Shown here: piece by piece, positions 25,260 to 32,959 of the stretch
Numbering within the stretch: position 1 is the stretch's first letter
Layout of the letters: each line of letters starts with the position of its first letter
DNA from: Flavobacterium faecale
GTDB lineage: Bacteria > Bacteroidota > Bacteroidia > Flavobacteriales > Flavobacteriaceae
Reading direction: 5' to 3'
Length of the DNA: 64,000 bases
Assembly: GCF_003076455.1 (NCBI RefSeq)
Contig: NZ_CP020918.1
Coordinates: 62,001-126,000, forward strand
Position numbers and translations under genes: made by a program
The notes under the pieces: generated by a model
What the model saw: only the letters and a program-made list of their open reading frames with translations
What the model was told of the DNA's origin: nothing
The model's database searches: none

Positions 25260-26163
25260 GATTGAATCCGTTAAGAATTTTGAACAAATGTAGAATCGAA
25301 GGAAACACCGCATCCATAGACTCACTCGCTCCCGCTGTAGAACCAGGCAACGCCATAATCAACGTATTACCTTTAAATCCAACAACCGAACGAGACAGCA
25401 TTGCATAAGGTGTGCGGTCTTGCCCATACGCACGAATGGCTTCTTCGATCCCAGGAATACGACGATCAAGCATCGGAATCACCGCTTCGGGAGTGATATC
25501 ACGGTTGGACAATCCCGTACCGCCCGTCATGATAATCAAGTCGATTTTACTTTCGCACAATTCATTTATAGTCGATTGAATATCTAGAATTTCATCTGGA
25601 ATCACCGTATATCGAGAAACCTTTAACCCCAAGTTTTTCACTTTATCAGAAATCACTTTTCCTGCTCTATCTTCTTTCTTTCCGCTCGATACGCTATCTG
25701 AACATACAATTACAGAAACCGCCAAATCAGGAACATCATTCTTCCCAAAATCTGACTTCCCTCCTTTTTTGTGCAGTAGTTTAATGCTCGAAATCTCGAC
25801 TTGTTTATCAATCGGCTTCAACATATCGTACATTGTCAACGCCACAATCGAAGCGCCGTGCATGGCCTCTACCTCAACACCAGTTCTGTAAATTGCCTTA
25901 ACTGTCACCTTTATCAAAATAGAATCTTCTAGAAATTCATATTCAATTCCAGTAAACTCAATCGGCATCGGGTGGCAATCCGGAATCGAATTCGACGTAT
26001 TCTTCACTGCAAAAAGTCCTGCAGTTCGTGCCACTTCGAGCACATCGCCTTTGGGAACGGTTTTGTTTAAAATCGCCTCCATCGTGGCTTTCGCGCCCAC
26101 TTTCACCACCGCCTGAGCCGTAGCCGTGCGTTGGGTTATAATTTTATGTGTAATATCTACCAT
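25249..26163 (-). CDS. moaCB: Bifunctional MoaC/MoaB fusion
   Basis: A 304-aa fusion. Residues 1-150 are MoaC (cyclic pyranopterin monophosphate synthase): DCHPMPIEFTGIEY, RTGVEVEAMHGASIVALTMYDML and LLHKKGGKSDF, ending with the catalytic Lys region. Residues 155-304 are MoaB/MogA-like: VCSDSVSSGKKEDRAG, MTGGTGLSNRDITPEA and ALPGSTAGASE, the molybdopterin adenylyltransferase fold. The two steps are not consecutive in the pathway, so the fusion more likely reflects co-regulation. This fusion is known in Bacteroidota. A repeat element fills the 215-bp gap to moaE upstream. Confidence 0.93.
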   Translation of the reverse strand: MVDITHKIITQRTATAQAVVKVGAKATMEAILNKTVPKGDVLEVARTAGLFAVKNTSNSIPDCHPMPIEFTGIEYEFLEDSILIKVTVKAIYRTGVEVEAMHGASIVALTMYDMLKPIDKQVEISSIKLLHKKGGKSDFGKNDVPDLAVSVIVCSDSVSSGKKEDRAGKVISDKVKNLGLKVSRYTVIPDEILDIQSTINELCESKIDLIIMTGGTGLSNRDITPEAVIPMLDRRIPGIEEAIRAYGQDRTPYAMLSRSVVGFKGNTLIMALPGSTAGASESMDAVFPSILHLFKILNGFNHGA

Positions 26164-26214
26164 TTTTTTGCTTTTTGCTATTTGCTCTTGGCTTTTAGCA
26201 CTGTTGTAAAAATA

Positions 26215-26330
26215 TTATTCTGGGCGTGTCCCTACGGGTCGGGCTTTTCGTTCCAATCTTTTTTGGGGCAAAAAAAGCCCCGAAAAAGGATTTCCTCTTC
26301 AATCCCTCACGCAAATCTGATTTAAATTCA
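26215..26330. repeat. Dispersed repeat, skeleton GGGCGTG ... TCGGGCTTT ... CAATCCCTCACGCAAA
   Basis: Ordered blocks are GGGCGTGTCC, GGTCGGGCTTTTCG, a hairpin TTTTTTGGGGC / GCCCCGAAAAA, and TTCAATCCCTCACGCAAATC. The same blocks in the same order occur reversed at 32812-32948. It lies between moaE and moaCB without interrupting a gene. Probably a REP- or MITE-like Flavobacterium element. Confidence 0.65.
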
Positions 26331-26378
26331 AGTTTAGTTTAAAAATCAAAAGATTCTATTCTAACTTCTTTTTTCTAT

Positions 26379-26825
26379 TCAAGAATTCTCTTTCCAGCTA
26401 TAGCTCTCGTCTTCAAAAATCTCTTTCCCGAAAATAGCCACACTCTTTTTGATTTCTTCCACCAAAAACTCCAAAGCTTCATACACTACTTTTCGTCTTG
26501 GGGCCGAAACAAAAACGAATAAACAGATTTCGCCCGCTTTTACTTTTCCCAAACTGTGATAAATGTGCATGCAAGTCAGTTCATATTTAGCGAAAGCTGC
26601 TTCTCTAATTTCGTAAAAAGATTTTTCTGCCATTTCCTCATAAGCCGAGTATTCAATTGCCACAACGGTTTTTCCATCTATAACATCGGCACGAACTTGA
26701 CCTAAAAAAATATTGTGAGCGCCTATTGACGTTTTCGTTTGGTGTTTCGCAATCGAATTCCCAATAAAATCTGAACTTATTTGCCCCTGAATAAAGGAGC
26801 TTTTCTTTGGTTTATCTGATGACAT
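26379..26825 (-). CDS. moaE: Molybdopterin synthase catalytic subunit MoaE
   Basis: MoaE (148 aa) transfers sulfur from MoaD thiocarboxylate to precursor Z. Family motifs are GAHNIFLGQVR, AIEYSAYEEMAEKSF, HSLGKVKAGEICLFVFVSAPRRKVVYEA and VAIFGKEIFEDESYSWKEN, which contains the active-site Lys of the KE.(W/Y) segment. The length matches the family. It lies 5 bp downstream of the moeB-like gene and is clearly in the same transcript as moaD and moeB. Confidence 0.94.
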   Translation of the reverse strand: MSSDKPKKSSFIQGQISSDFIGNSIAKHQTKTSIGAHNIFLGQVRADVIDGKTVVAIEYSAYEEMAEKSFYEIREAAFAKYELTCMHIYHSLGKVKAGEICLFVFVSAPRRKVVYEALEFLVEEIKKSVAIFGKEIFEDESYSWKENS

Positions 26826-26830
26826 AATTT

Positions 26831-27943
26831 TTATTTTCTATATTTTCCTAAAGACTGAATCCCTTTCTCCAAATGGAAAACCGATTTGAATCCTTGTTTT
26901 TTTAAATATTCTACGCCATTTTGGCTTCGTTGTCCTGTATTGCAAAACAGTACAATTTCTAACTTTCTATCAATCGTCTGACTATACTTTTCTAACTCTT
27001 TTAACGGAACTTGAATCACATTCTTTTCATTAAAAGCAGGTTGTTCATTCGGTTGACGAACATCAATAATCATGATATTTTCTAAATTTATTTTTTCGAA
27101 AAATGCATCAATATTTAATCCCTCATCAACTTGTTTCTGATTAAAAAGAAGACTTCCGTTGATGACACTTTTTTCAATCGCTTTTGGATTTTTAGCGAAA
27201 GCGATAATTTGCGTTTGAAAACAAAGTGCATCATATAGCATTAACTTTCCAGACAATACTTCTCCAACACCTAATATCATTTTTAATACTTCCGTTGCTT
27301 GAAATGCACCTAATGTATTGGGCAAAACACCCAAAACACCCATCGTTTCACAATTGGCTACTTGGTCTAATTCTTGATTTTCAGGAAACAAACAGCGGTA
27401 ACTCGGTCCATTTTGGTAATTAAAAACCGAAACCTGTCCTTCAAACCGATAAATGGAAGCATACACTACGGGGATTTTTTTATAAACCGCCACATCATTA
27501 ATCAAATATCGAATCGGAATCGTATCGGTACAATCCACTATAATTTCATAATCACTTACAATTTCAAATGCATTCTTTCGATTAAAAAACTGATTATAAA
27601 CAGTGACTTTTACGTCTGGGTTCATTTCACGAATCACCTTCGAAGCCGTTTCTGCTTTACTTTTTCCGCAATGGCTCAAATTGTATAACATTTGTCGGTG
27701 CAAATTGGATTCTTCAATTACATCACCATCCACAATGCCAATACACCCAACACCCGCCGCTGCCAAATTTTTCAAAACCGGACAGCCCAAACCACCCGCA
27801 CCAATGACCAACACACGAGCCTCAGCCAATTTTTGCTGACCAACTTGCCCTATTTCAGGAAGGATGATTTGACGATTATAGCGCCCCCTAGCCCCCAAAG
27901 GGGGAACAGCAGCAACTGAATTTTGAACTATATCTTTTTTCAT
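26831..27943 (-). CDS. moeB: MoeB/ThiF-type adenylyltransferase with C-terminal rhodanese domain
   Basis: A 370-aa protein that adenylates the MoaD C-terminus; the rhodanese part may supply sulfur. The Rossmann loop GAGGLG is at 48-53 and DCTDTIP contains D139. The rhodanese active Cys is C334 (FCNTGQRS). The usual zinc Cys4 site of MoeB is not intact: the first pair is SYRC (only C184 left) and the second CxxC after the NP motif is replaced by KNPKAIEK. Residues about 12-21 (AVPPLGARGR) are encoded by a palindromic repeat at 27881-27907, an insertion before the conserved RYNRQIILPEIG start. The gene is 37 bp downstream of moaD. Confidence 0.9.
   Translation of the reverse strand: MKKDIVQNSVAAVPPLGARGRYNRQIILPEIGQVGQQKLAEARVLVIGAGGLGCPVLKNLAAAGVGCIGIVDGDVIEESNLHRQMLYNLSHCGKSKAETASKVIREMNPDVKVTVYNQFFNRKNAFEIVSDYEIIVDCTDTIPIRYLINDVAVYKKIPVVYASIYRFEGQVSVFNYQNGPSYRCLFPENQELDQVANCETMGVLGVLPNTLGAFQATEVLKMILGVGEVLSGKLMLYDALCFQTQIIAFAKNPKAIEKSVINGSLLFNQKQVDEGLNIDAFFEKINLENIMIIDVRQPNEQPAFNEKNVIQVPLKELEKYSQTIDRKLEIVLFCNTGQRSQNGVEYLKKQGFKSVFHLEKGIQSLGKYRK
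27881..27907. repeat. Palindromic repeat inside the 5' end of moeB
   Basis: CCCCCTAGCCCCCAAAGGGGG with a CCCCC/GGGGG stem. It nearly matches, in reverse orientation, the copy 74 bp away at 27955-27981. In the moeB frame it encodes VPPLGARGR. Confidence 0.7.
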
Positions 27944-27954
27944 TTTACATTGAA

Positions 27955-27981
27955 ATTCCCCCTTCGGGGGTTAGGGGGAAT
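27955..27981. repeat. Palindromic repeat between moaD and moeB
   Basis: ATTCCCCCTTCGGGGGTTAG followed by GGGGAAT. Its reverse complement gives CCCCCTAACCCCCGAAGGGGG, which differs from the copy at 27881 at only two or three positions. It touches the stop codon of moaD. Confidence 0.7.
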
Positions 27982-28223
27982 TATCCTCCCGCAAACGGTG
28001 GTAAAAACGCAATTACATCTTTCTCACTCAAATTAGTATCGACTCCAACCATCGCTTGATTTACAGCAACAGAATAAGAGGTTTTTCTCAAATCAGGATA
28101 ATTATTTTCCATGAAAGCTTTCAAAGAAGCCACAGATATTTGCGTTTGTTCCAAATTTAATTGCTCCTCCTTCTTATTGGTAATGTCTGCAATGAGACCG
28201 AAATATTTAGTATTTAGAATCAT
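27981..28223 (-). CDS. moaD: Molybdopterin synthase sulfur carrier subunit MoaD
   Basis: An 80-aa ubiquitin-like protein ending in the essential Gly-Gly (PPFAGG), which becomes a thiocarboxylate after adenylation by the MoeB-like protein. AVNQAMVGVDTNLSEKDVIAFLPPFAGG is the typical C-terminal half. Its ATG overlaps the mobA stop by one base. The downstream palindromic repeat begins right at its stop codon. Confidence 0.93.
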   Translation of the reverse strand: MILNTKYFGLIADITNKKEEQLNLEQTQISVASLKAFMENNYPDLRKTSYSVAVNQAMVGVDTNLSEKDVIAFLPPFAGG

Positions 28224-28789
28224 TATTGTATTTTTTTATACTCCTCCGGAGTATTAATATTTTGAACTTGCTGGCTCCATTTTTCGGGAACAATAAGCGT
28301 TTGATGAGTTAAATCTTCGATTACTTTTCGGAGCATTAACTGTTTTCCGGCCATGTGTTCTCCAAAAGCAGCTTTACACGAGCGATCATAAATAGCAATC
28401 AACGGACTAGCTTTATCGCCCACTTGCACTTGCGTCATCATGTATGAATCCTCATGGTTGTCTGCAAGCCATTGCAATAAATCTGTGCTAACTAATGGTG
28501 CATCGACACTCAAAATAAAATTGAATTTTGTTTTTGAATGCTTTAATGCTGTGTAAATACCACCAACCGGACCTTTGTCATCAATCAAGTCTTCGATTCT
28601 TGTAAAACCCAACGAATCATAATCAGGATTGGCTGTAATAACCACAATATTTGTTCCAACAATTGGTTCCAAAGCTTCGTAAATATGACTCACAAATGTT
28701 TTACCATTTAGCATAAGTAACCCTTTGTCTGATCCCATTCGCTGGCTTTTTCCTCCTGCTAGAATGTATGCCGTGTACTTGTTTTCCAT
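28223..28789 (-). CDS. mobA: Molybdenum cofactor guanylyltransferase MobA
   Basis: MobA (188 aa) links GMP to molybdopterin to give the bis-MGD form used by the DMSO reductase family. The nucleotide-binding motif LAGGKSQRMGSDKGLLMLNG is at the N-terminus; the LSVDAPLVS segment binds the metal and DLIDDKGPVGGIYTAL follows. Its presence implies a bis-MGD enzyme (such as a nitrate reductase) elsewhere in the genome, as none is in the window. It overlaps moaD by one base. A 166-bp spacer with a 12-bp inverted repeat separates it from the TauE-type gene. Confidence 0.93.
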   Translation of the reverse strand: MENKYTAYILAGGKSQRMGSDKGLLMLNGKTFVSHIYEALEPIVGTNIVVITANPDYDSLGFTRIEDLIDDKGPVGGIYTALKHSKTKFNFILSVDAPLVSTDLLQWLADNHEDSYMMTQVQVGDKASPLIAIYDRSCKAAFGEHMAGKQLMLRKVIEDLTHQTLIVPEKWSQQVQNINTPEEYKKIQ

Positions 28790-28826
28790 AATCTTTTGTG
28801 TTATTCTTGATTCACGAATTATAAGA

Positions 28827-28939
28827 TATGAGTTAGAATCGATACCTTAAAACAGTAACTTTTATTTATTAACGTAATGGTTCCAGCTATCGTTAAAAAC
28901 TAGATAATCCTACACCAATCAAATAACTTCTAACTCATA
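28827..28939. promoter_or_regulatory. Inverted repeat in the mobA leader
   Basis: TATGAGTTAGAA (28827-28838) and TTCTAACTCATA (28928-28939) are perfect 12-bp complements flanking 89 nt, just upstream of mobA. The loop contains a second pair, TTAACG (28869-28874) and CGTTAA (28891-28896). It could be a structured leader or the end of the tauE transcript; no known riboswitch is recognised. Confidence 0.35.
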
Positions 28940-28955
28940 CCTCTTAACTTATTCC

Positions 28956-29699
28956 CTACGCTGTAACATATAATTTGTAAATCGCGATTGCCAAAACCGT
29001 TGCCAATACATTTTTAAGCACTACTGAGTTGAACTTTTTACTACCATAATAAGCACCAAAAAATCCTCCGACGAAAACTATTCCCACTAGTGGTAAAGAG
29101 GATTCAGGCAATTCTCCTCCTTTGGATAAAAAGCCTGTTATTCCTGAAATAGAATTCACCAAAATAAACAAAGCCGATACAGCCGCTGTTTGCTTCATAG
29201 TTCCCCAACCCATTAAAATAATCACGGGACTTAAAATAATTCCGCCACCGATACCGATTAATCCTGATAGAAAACCAATAACTGCTCCTACAATAAGAGC
29301 TGCATATAGATTTAGTTCTCGAACCTCTTTTTTCTCTTTACCCAACAACCCCAATAATCGCATGACTGCAAAAATTAAAACGGTTGCCAAAATGATTTTG
29401 TAATAATAGCCCGAAACCGTCAAATAGCCTCCTAAAAAGGAAAACGGTATAGAAGTCACAGCAAACGGATAAAAGAGATTCCATTTGAATTCTTTTTGTC
29501 GAAAATAAAAATAAAATGAAACCCCTGAAACCAATATATTGAGCACCAAAGCGGTCGGTTTCATAAAGGTTTCTGGAAATGCAAAAGCACTCATCAAGGC
29601 CAAGTACCCACTCGCACCACCGTGCCCGACGCTTGCATACAAGAACGCTACAATTGGTAATAATAAAAGCAACAATGGCATGTCTAATAAATTCACCAT
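28956..29699 (-). CDS. TauE/SafE family membrane transporter
   Basis: A 247-aa integral inner-membrane protein with about eight hydrophobic segments. The family's conserved GHGGASGYLALMSAF at the first helix and its second-half repeat GLIGIGGGIILSPVIILMGW are both present. TauE/SafE members move sulfite, sulfoacetate or other sulfur anions. Here it is 2 bp downstream of the ModE-like regulator inside a molybdenum cofactor cluster, so a role in oxyanion (sulfite, sulfate or molybdate) traffic tied to molybdoenzymes is a fair inference. The direction of transport is not known. Confidence 0.88.
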   Translation of the reverse strand: MVNLLDMPLLLLLLPIVAFLYASVGHGGASGYLALMSAFAFPETFMKPTALVLNILVSGVSFYFYFRQKEFKWNLFYPFAVTSIPFSFLGGYLTVSGYYYKIILATVLIFAVMRLLGLLGKEKKEVRELNLYAALIVGAVIGFLSGLIGIGGGIILSPVIILMGWGTMKQTAAVSALFILVNSISGITGFLSKGGELPESSLPLVGIVFVGGFFGAYYGSKKFNSVVLKNVLATVLAIAIYKLYVTA

Positions 29700-29701
29700 A
29701 A

Positions 29702-30031
29702 CTATAATTCGTATTTTTTAAATTCGGTATCTAGAAACTCCCAACAATTGGCATTAATTTTTTCGAAAGCGTCAATTAACGACTTTCCGTAAGGCGTTAG
29801 CACTGTGCCACCACCTTTGTTGCCGCCCACTTGGGTTTCTATCAAAGGATGTTTTGCTGATTTATTAGAAACGTCGACCAATTTCCATGCTTTTTGGTAT
29901 GAAAGTTCCATGGCTTTTGCGGCTTTGTTGAGCGAGCCCGTTTCGGCAATCAATTTCAATAATTTGACGCGGCCTTCGCTGATGACCATACCGTCATCTG
30001 TTTCCATCCAAATTTTACTTTTTATTTTCAA
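29702..30031 (-). CDS. ModE-like winged-helix regulator without sensor domain
   Basis: A 109-aa protein equal to the N-terminal DNA-binding domain of ModE: SEGRVKLLKLIAETGSLNKAAKAMELSYQKAWKLVD is the winged helix, and GGNKGGGTVLTPYGKSLIDAFEKI is the dimerisation end. The molybdate-binding TOBE/Mop domains of E. coli ModE are missing, so molybdate sensing, if any, must come from elsewhere. A ModE-box palindrome overlaps its promoter (30048-30071), pointing to autoregulation and control of tauE. Confidence 0.88.
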   Translation of the reverse strand: MKIKSKIWMETDDGMVISEGRVKLLKLIAETGSLNKAAKAMELSYQKAWKLVDVSNKSAKHPLIETQVGGNKGGGTVLTPYGKSLIDAFEKINANCWEFLDTEFKKYEL

Positions 30032-30047
30032 GGCACGAATTATTAAC

Positions 30048-30071
30048 CGTTATACTTTTACAAATATAACG
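30048..30071 (-). promoter_or_regulatory. ModE box overlapping the promoter of the modE-like gene
   Basis: CGTTATA (30048-30054), 10 nt, TATAACG (30065-30071): half-site sequence and 24-bp total length equal the E. coli modA operator as I remember it (CGTTATA-N10-CATAACG). The -7 box TATATTTG (30068-30061, minus strand) lies within it, so binding would block transcription of the regulator and tauE. Confidence 0.75.
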
Positions 30072-30255
30072 AAAGGGATTTTTATAAAAAAGAAAGCAAG
30101 TGGAAAATGAAAAAAATAGTAACAAACAACTTTACAAGCTATTTTAATAAGAAATTAAAATGATTCTTCGCTTCTAAAAAAATTATTAAGTATTATTTAA
30201 TAAGACTACATTTACCTTATTTTTAAACCCTAACAAATTTACAAACCAAAATTAT

Positions 30256-31194
30256 ATGAAAAAAAACTACATGCTCCTTATTGCTTCATCACTAAGCTAC
30301 TTTGGCGCTCTGGCACAGCCCGTATTAAACTCAACCGATTTTAATTATAAATACAGTGCTAATGTATATTCAGGAAACGACATACCTGGACTATCCGCAG
30401 GTAAAGCTGGCGCCAATAAAACTTGGGATTTCTCAGCGATAAGCCCTTTAACATTAGGAGGTACTTCTAGTATTGTACCAAAAGAGTCGACTCCTTATCA
30501 AAGCAGTTTTCCTTTATCCAATTTTGTTGTAAAATCCACCTACAATGACAACTCCCCTACTTATTACTCCTATAACACTATTACAACAACAAAGCTTGAA
30601 TCGGAAGGTGGAGCAGATAGCGATGCGATATCACAAGAAGTAGATCATTTAACAATTTTTGAATTTCCCTACACATACGGAAAAACATTTACTGATAGCT
30701 CTCAAGACGTTGGGCAATCCTCAATAGAAACTATTACAGCTACTTATGATGGTTATGGAACGCTTATCACTCCATACGAAACGTTCACCAATGTAATCCG
30801 AGTAAAAAGCCAAGATACTAGGTATTCAAGCAGCTCAATAGACTACATTTGGTATTCCGCCAACCCGTTCAAAACACTTATGTTTATGACCTTAGTGTCT
30901 GATGCTAACTACGTTGAAATTTATACCGATTTCACTACCCTTGGTCTAAAAGACTTTGCTGCAAATTCACCAGTTCGAATCTATCCTAATCCTGTCAACA
31001 ATTTGCTCAACGTACAAATAGAAAACAAATTGGTAATTGATAAAATAACTATAACCAATGCATTGGGAAAAATAATTATCGAACAAAAAGAAGCTGCCAA
31101 TCAAATAAATGTTGAAAATCTTGCTTCAGGATTATACTTCATTGAAGTTGTTTCTGGAAACGAAAAAATGCAACAGAAGTTTATTAAAAAATAA
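30256..31194 (+). CDS. Secreted protein with T9SS sorting domain
   Basis: A 312-aa secreted protein: signal MKKNYMLLIASSLSYFGALAQ, then a beta-rich domain of about 210 residues with Ser/Thr/Tyr-rich sequence (PGLSAGKAGANKTWDFSAI is a recurrent opening in such proteins), then a type A T9SS tail from about residue 240 (RIYPNPVNNLLNVQIEN ... GLYFIEVVSGNEKMQQKFIKK). I recognise no catalytic motif. It is transcribed against the molybdenum cofactor genes on both sides and seems an unrelated insertion in that cluster. Confidence 0.8.
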   Translation: MKKNYMLLIASSLSYFGALAQPVLNSTDFNYKYSANVYSGNDIPGLSAGKAGANKTWDFSAISPLTLGGTSSIVPKESTPYQSSFPLSNFVVKSTYNDNSPTYYSYNTITTTKLESEGGADSDAISQEVDHLTIFEFPYTYGKTFTDSSQDVGQSSIETITATYDGYGTLITPYETFTNVIRVKSQDTRYSSSSIDYIWYSANPFKTLMFMTLVSDANYVEIYTDFTTLGLKDFAANSPVRIYPNPVNNLLNVQIENKLVIDKITITNALGKIIIEQKEAANQINVENLASGLYFIEVVSGNEKMQQKFIKK

Positions 31195-31210
31195 TTTTCA
31201 AAAACAAATA

Positions 31211-31244
31211 TACCTGAGCGTTTATATGACCCTCAGGTATTTTT
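31211..31244. terminator. Bidirectional terminator
   Basis: TACCTGAG (31211-31218), 13-nt loop, CTCAGGTA (31232-31239), followed by TTTTT; AAATA precedes on the other side. It is shared by the convergent T9SS-protein gene and moeA. Confidence 0.75.
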
Positions 31245-31246
31245 AA

Positions 31247-32416
31247 TTAAATCACATACACCTCAACAGCAGTTCCTTTTGCTAATTGATATCCGCCATC
31301 TTCAACATACATCAATCCGTTTGAGACAGAAAAAGTATTGAGCATAGAAGAATTTTGATGGGTTAAAACAGTAACTTCATTATCTACGATATGCGCTTTT
31401 AAAAACTGATTTCGTGCATTGCTTACCGTAAAATCATGGGTTAATTTTTTTGGGACAGTTTGTCCGTATTCTAGTGCGCGACCTGAGAGCATGTGCAACG
31501 TTGGGAGCACGTACACATATAAGCAGGTAAGCGAAGCAGCAGGATTTCCGGGTAAAGCAAAGATCATTTTATCTTTTAGTTTTCCTGCAAACAATGGTTT
31601 ACCTGGTTTTTGTTTGACTTTGTAGAATAGTGTCTCTACCGCAAGTGCTTCGAGTGCTGTGGCTACAAAATCATAATCTCCAACTGAAATACCTCCCGAT
31701 ATTAAAATTACGTCATTTTCTGCCAAGGCTTCTGCTATTTTATTTTTGGTGTTTTCGAAATCGTCGTTTACCCTGTAAATTGTATTGTTATCATAAAAAG
31801 CTTCTTGCAAGGCGATGTCTAGCATTATGGAATTGCTCTCGTAAATCTTTCCGAATTCTAATGGTAAACCAGGTTGTACCAACTCGTTTCCCGTTACTAG
31901 GATTCCGATTTTGGGTTTTTGAAAGACATTGACTTCGGTAAAACCTAGACCAGCCAAAAAACCAATACAAGCGGCATTGAGTAAAGTTCCTTTTTTTAAA
32001 GCTAAATCACCTTTTAGATTTTGCTCTCCGACTGGACGAATGTTTTGCTCTTGATTAGGATGTTCCTCCAATGTTAAAATATTGCCAGATACGGTTGCTT
32101 TCTCGATTTGCATGACAGCAGTTGCCGAATCTGGCACGGGAGCTCCTGTAAAAATCTTCACGGCTTGACCTGCTTTTAATGCTACTTGATGTGTGTCTCC
32201 TGCTTTTATTTCGCCCACTATTTCATATTCCAATCCTTCGTGAAGCGCAAGTGCAAAGCCGTCCATCGCAGATTGGCGAAAAGGCGGCATACTGATTGGA
32301 GCAATCAAATCTTCAGCTAGAATGTGCTTTTTAGCTTTTGATAAAGAAATTTTTTGAACTTTTGGCTCGGGTAGATTATTTTTTAGAATCGAAAATGCTT
32401 CTTGAATAGTGACCAT
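31247..32416 (-). CDS. moeA: Molybdopterin molybdenumtransferase MoeA
   Basis: MoeA (389 aa) inserts molybdate into adenylated molybdopterin. Signatures are PFRQSAMDGFAL (N-terminal), IFTGAPVPDSATAVMQIE, RPVGEQNLKGDLALKKG, GILVTGNELVQPG, ISGGISVGDYDFV and FALPGNPAASLTC. The ATG at 32416 begins MVTIQEAFSILKNN as in the family; the frame is open upstream to 32482, but those residues come from the promoter region. A TATTTTTG box is at 32448-32441. It is separated from the rest of the cofactor genes by one secreted-protein gene. Confidence 0.95.
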   Translation of the reverse strand: MVTIQEAFSILKNNLPEPKVQKISLSKAKKHILAEDLIAPISMPPFRQSAMDGFALALHEGLEYEIVGEIKAGDTHQVALKAGQAVKIFTGAPVPDSATAVMQIEKATVSGNILTLEEHPNQEQNIRPVGEQNLKGDLALKKGTLLNAACIGFLAGLGFTEVNVFQKPKIGILVTGNELVQPGLPLEFGKIYESNSIMLDIALQEAFYDNNTIYRVNDDFENTKNKIAEALAENDVILISGGISVGDYDFVATALEALAVETLFYKVKQKPGKPLFAGKLKDKMIFALPGNPAASLTCLYVYVLPTLHMLSGRALEYGQTVPKKLTHDFTVSNARNQFLKAHIVDNEVTVLTHQNSSMLNTFSVSNGLMYVEDGGYQLAKGTAVEVYVI

Positions 32417-32440
32417 GATTGGAGTTTTGAAATACTTTCT

Positions 32441-32475
32441 CAAAAATACGAATCTGTTTACCGCTAAGGCACAAA
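32441..32475 (-). promoter_or_regulatory. Promoter of moeA
   Basis: On the minus strand TTTG, 23 nt, TATTTTTG (32448-32441), 24 nt before the ATG. The upstream part (CTTTGTGCCTTAGCG) resembles the lysS promoter upstream part (CTTTGCATCTTAGCG). Confidence 0.5.
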
Positions 32476-32611
32476 GGCGCAAAGTTTTTTTGCATCGAAG
32501 GATCGAAGGGTTGTTTTGGGATGAACCTGCGGGCAGAAAGGCTCAAAAAATGTCATACCGATTACGAAGATCGTAGTTAATAGAACAAAATAATGTTTTT
32601 AAAAAAAAGTT

Positions 32612-32692
32612 GACACTTCCCGAAGCGTCGGGACAACGAATTGTCACGAATTTAAAGACTTAAAAGTCTAATTCGACGAATTTGTCGAATGA
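32612..32692. repeat. Cluster of short palindromes
   Basis: TTCCCGAAGCGTCGGGA (32617-32632 core), then AGACTTAAAAGTCT and ATTCGACGAATTTGTCGAAT, three consecutive inverted repeats with small loops. The first shares its sequence with elements at 11615 and 57395. No gene is present. Confidence 0.55.
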
Positions 32693-32811
32693 AAAAAACG
32701 TGTTAGTGATTCCAAATTACTGCGCATATTAGGACTATTAGACTTTAGTCATTTTAATAGCATAGCTTTTTGTCAAAAATATATTCTATGTCTAATTTGG
32801 ACATTCAACTC

Positions 32812-32948
32812 GTGTGGCAAGCACAGGTTTGCGTGAGGGATTGCAGCTTTCCGCCGCGGCGGAGCGGAAAGCCCGACGGCAATACAAAAAATGGGCACCT
32901 CACCGCAAAGTGAAGAGCCCATTTTTTGTATTGCCGGCACGCCCAAAT
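32812..32948. repeat. Dispersed repeat with 20-bp perfect hairpin
   Basis: Read on the minus strand it has the same block order as 26215-26330: GGGCGTGCC, a hairpin, GTCGGGCTTTCCGC, a GC palindrome CCGCCGCGGCGG, and CAATCCCTCACGCAAA. The inserted hairpin has arms at 32877-32896 and 32917-32936, perfect over 20 bp, with a 20-nt loop that itself contains TCAC/GTGA. It lies between moeA and the copper locus. Confidence 0.7.
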
Positions 32949-32959
32949 TGGGAATACTG

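Noticed and set aside
28869..28896. Second ModE box (TTAACG ... CGTTAA) before mobA
   Set aside because: Half-sites point the wrong way round compared with CGTTA ... TAACG and lack the TATA continuation.
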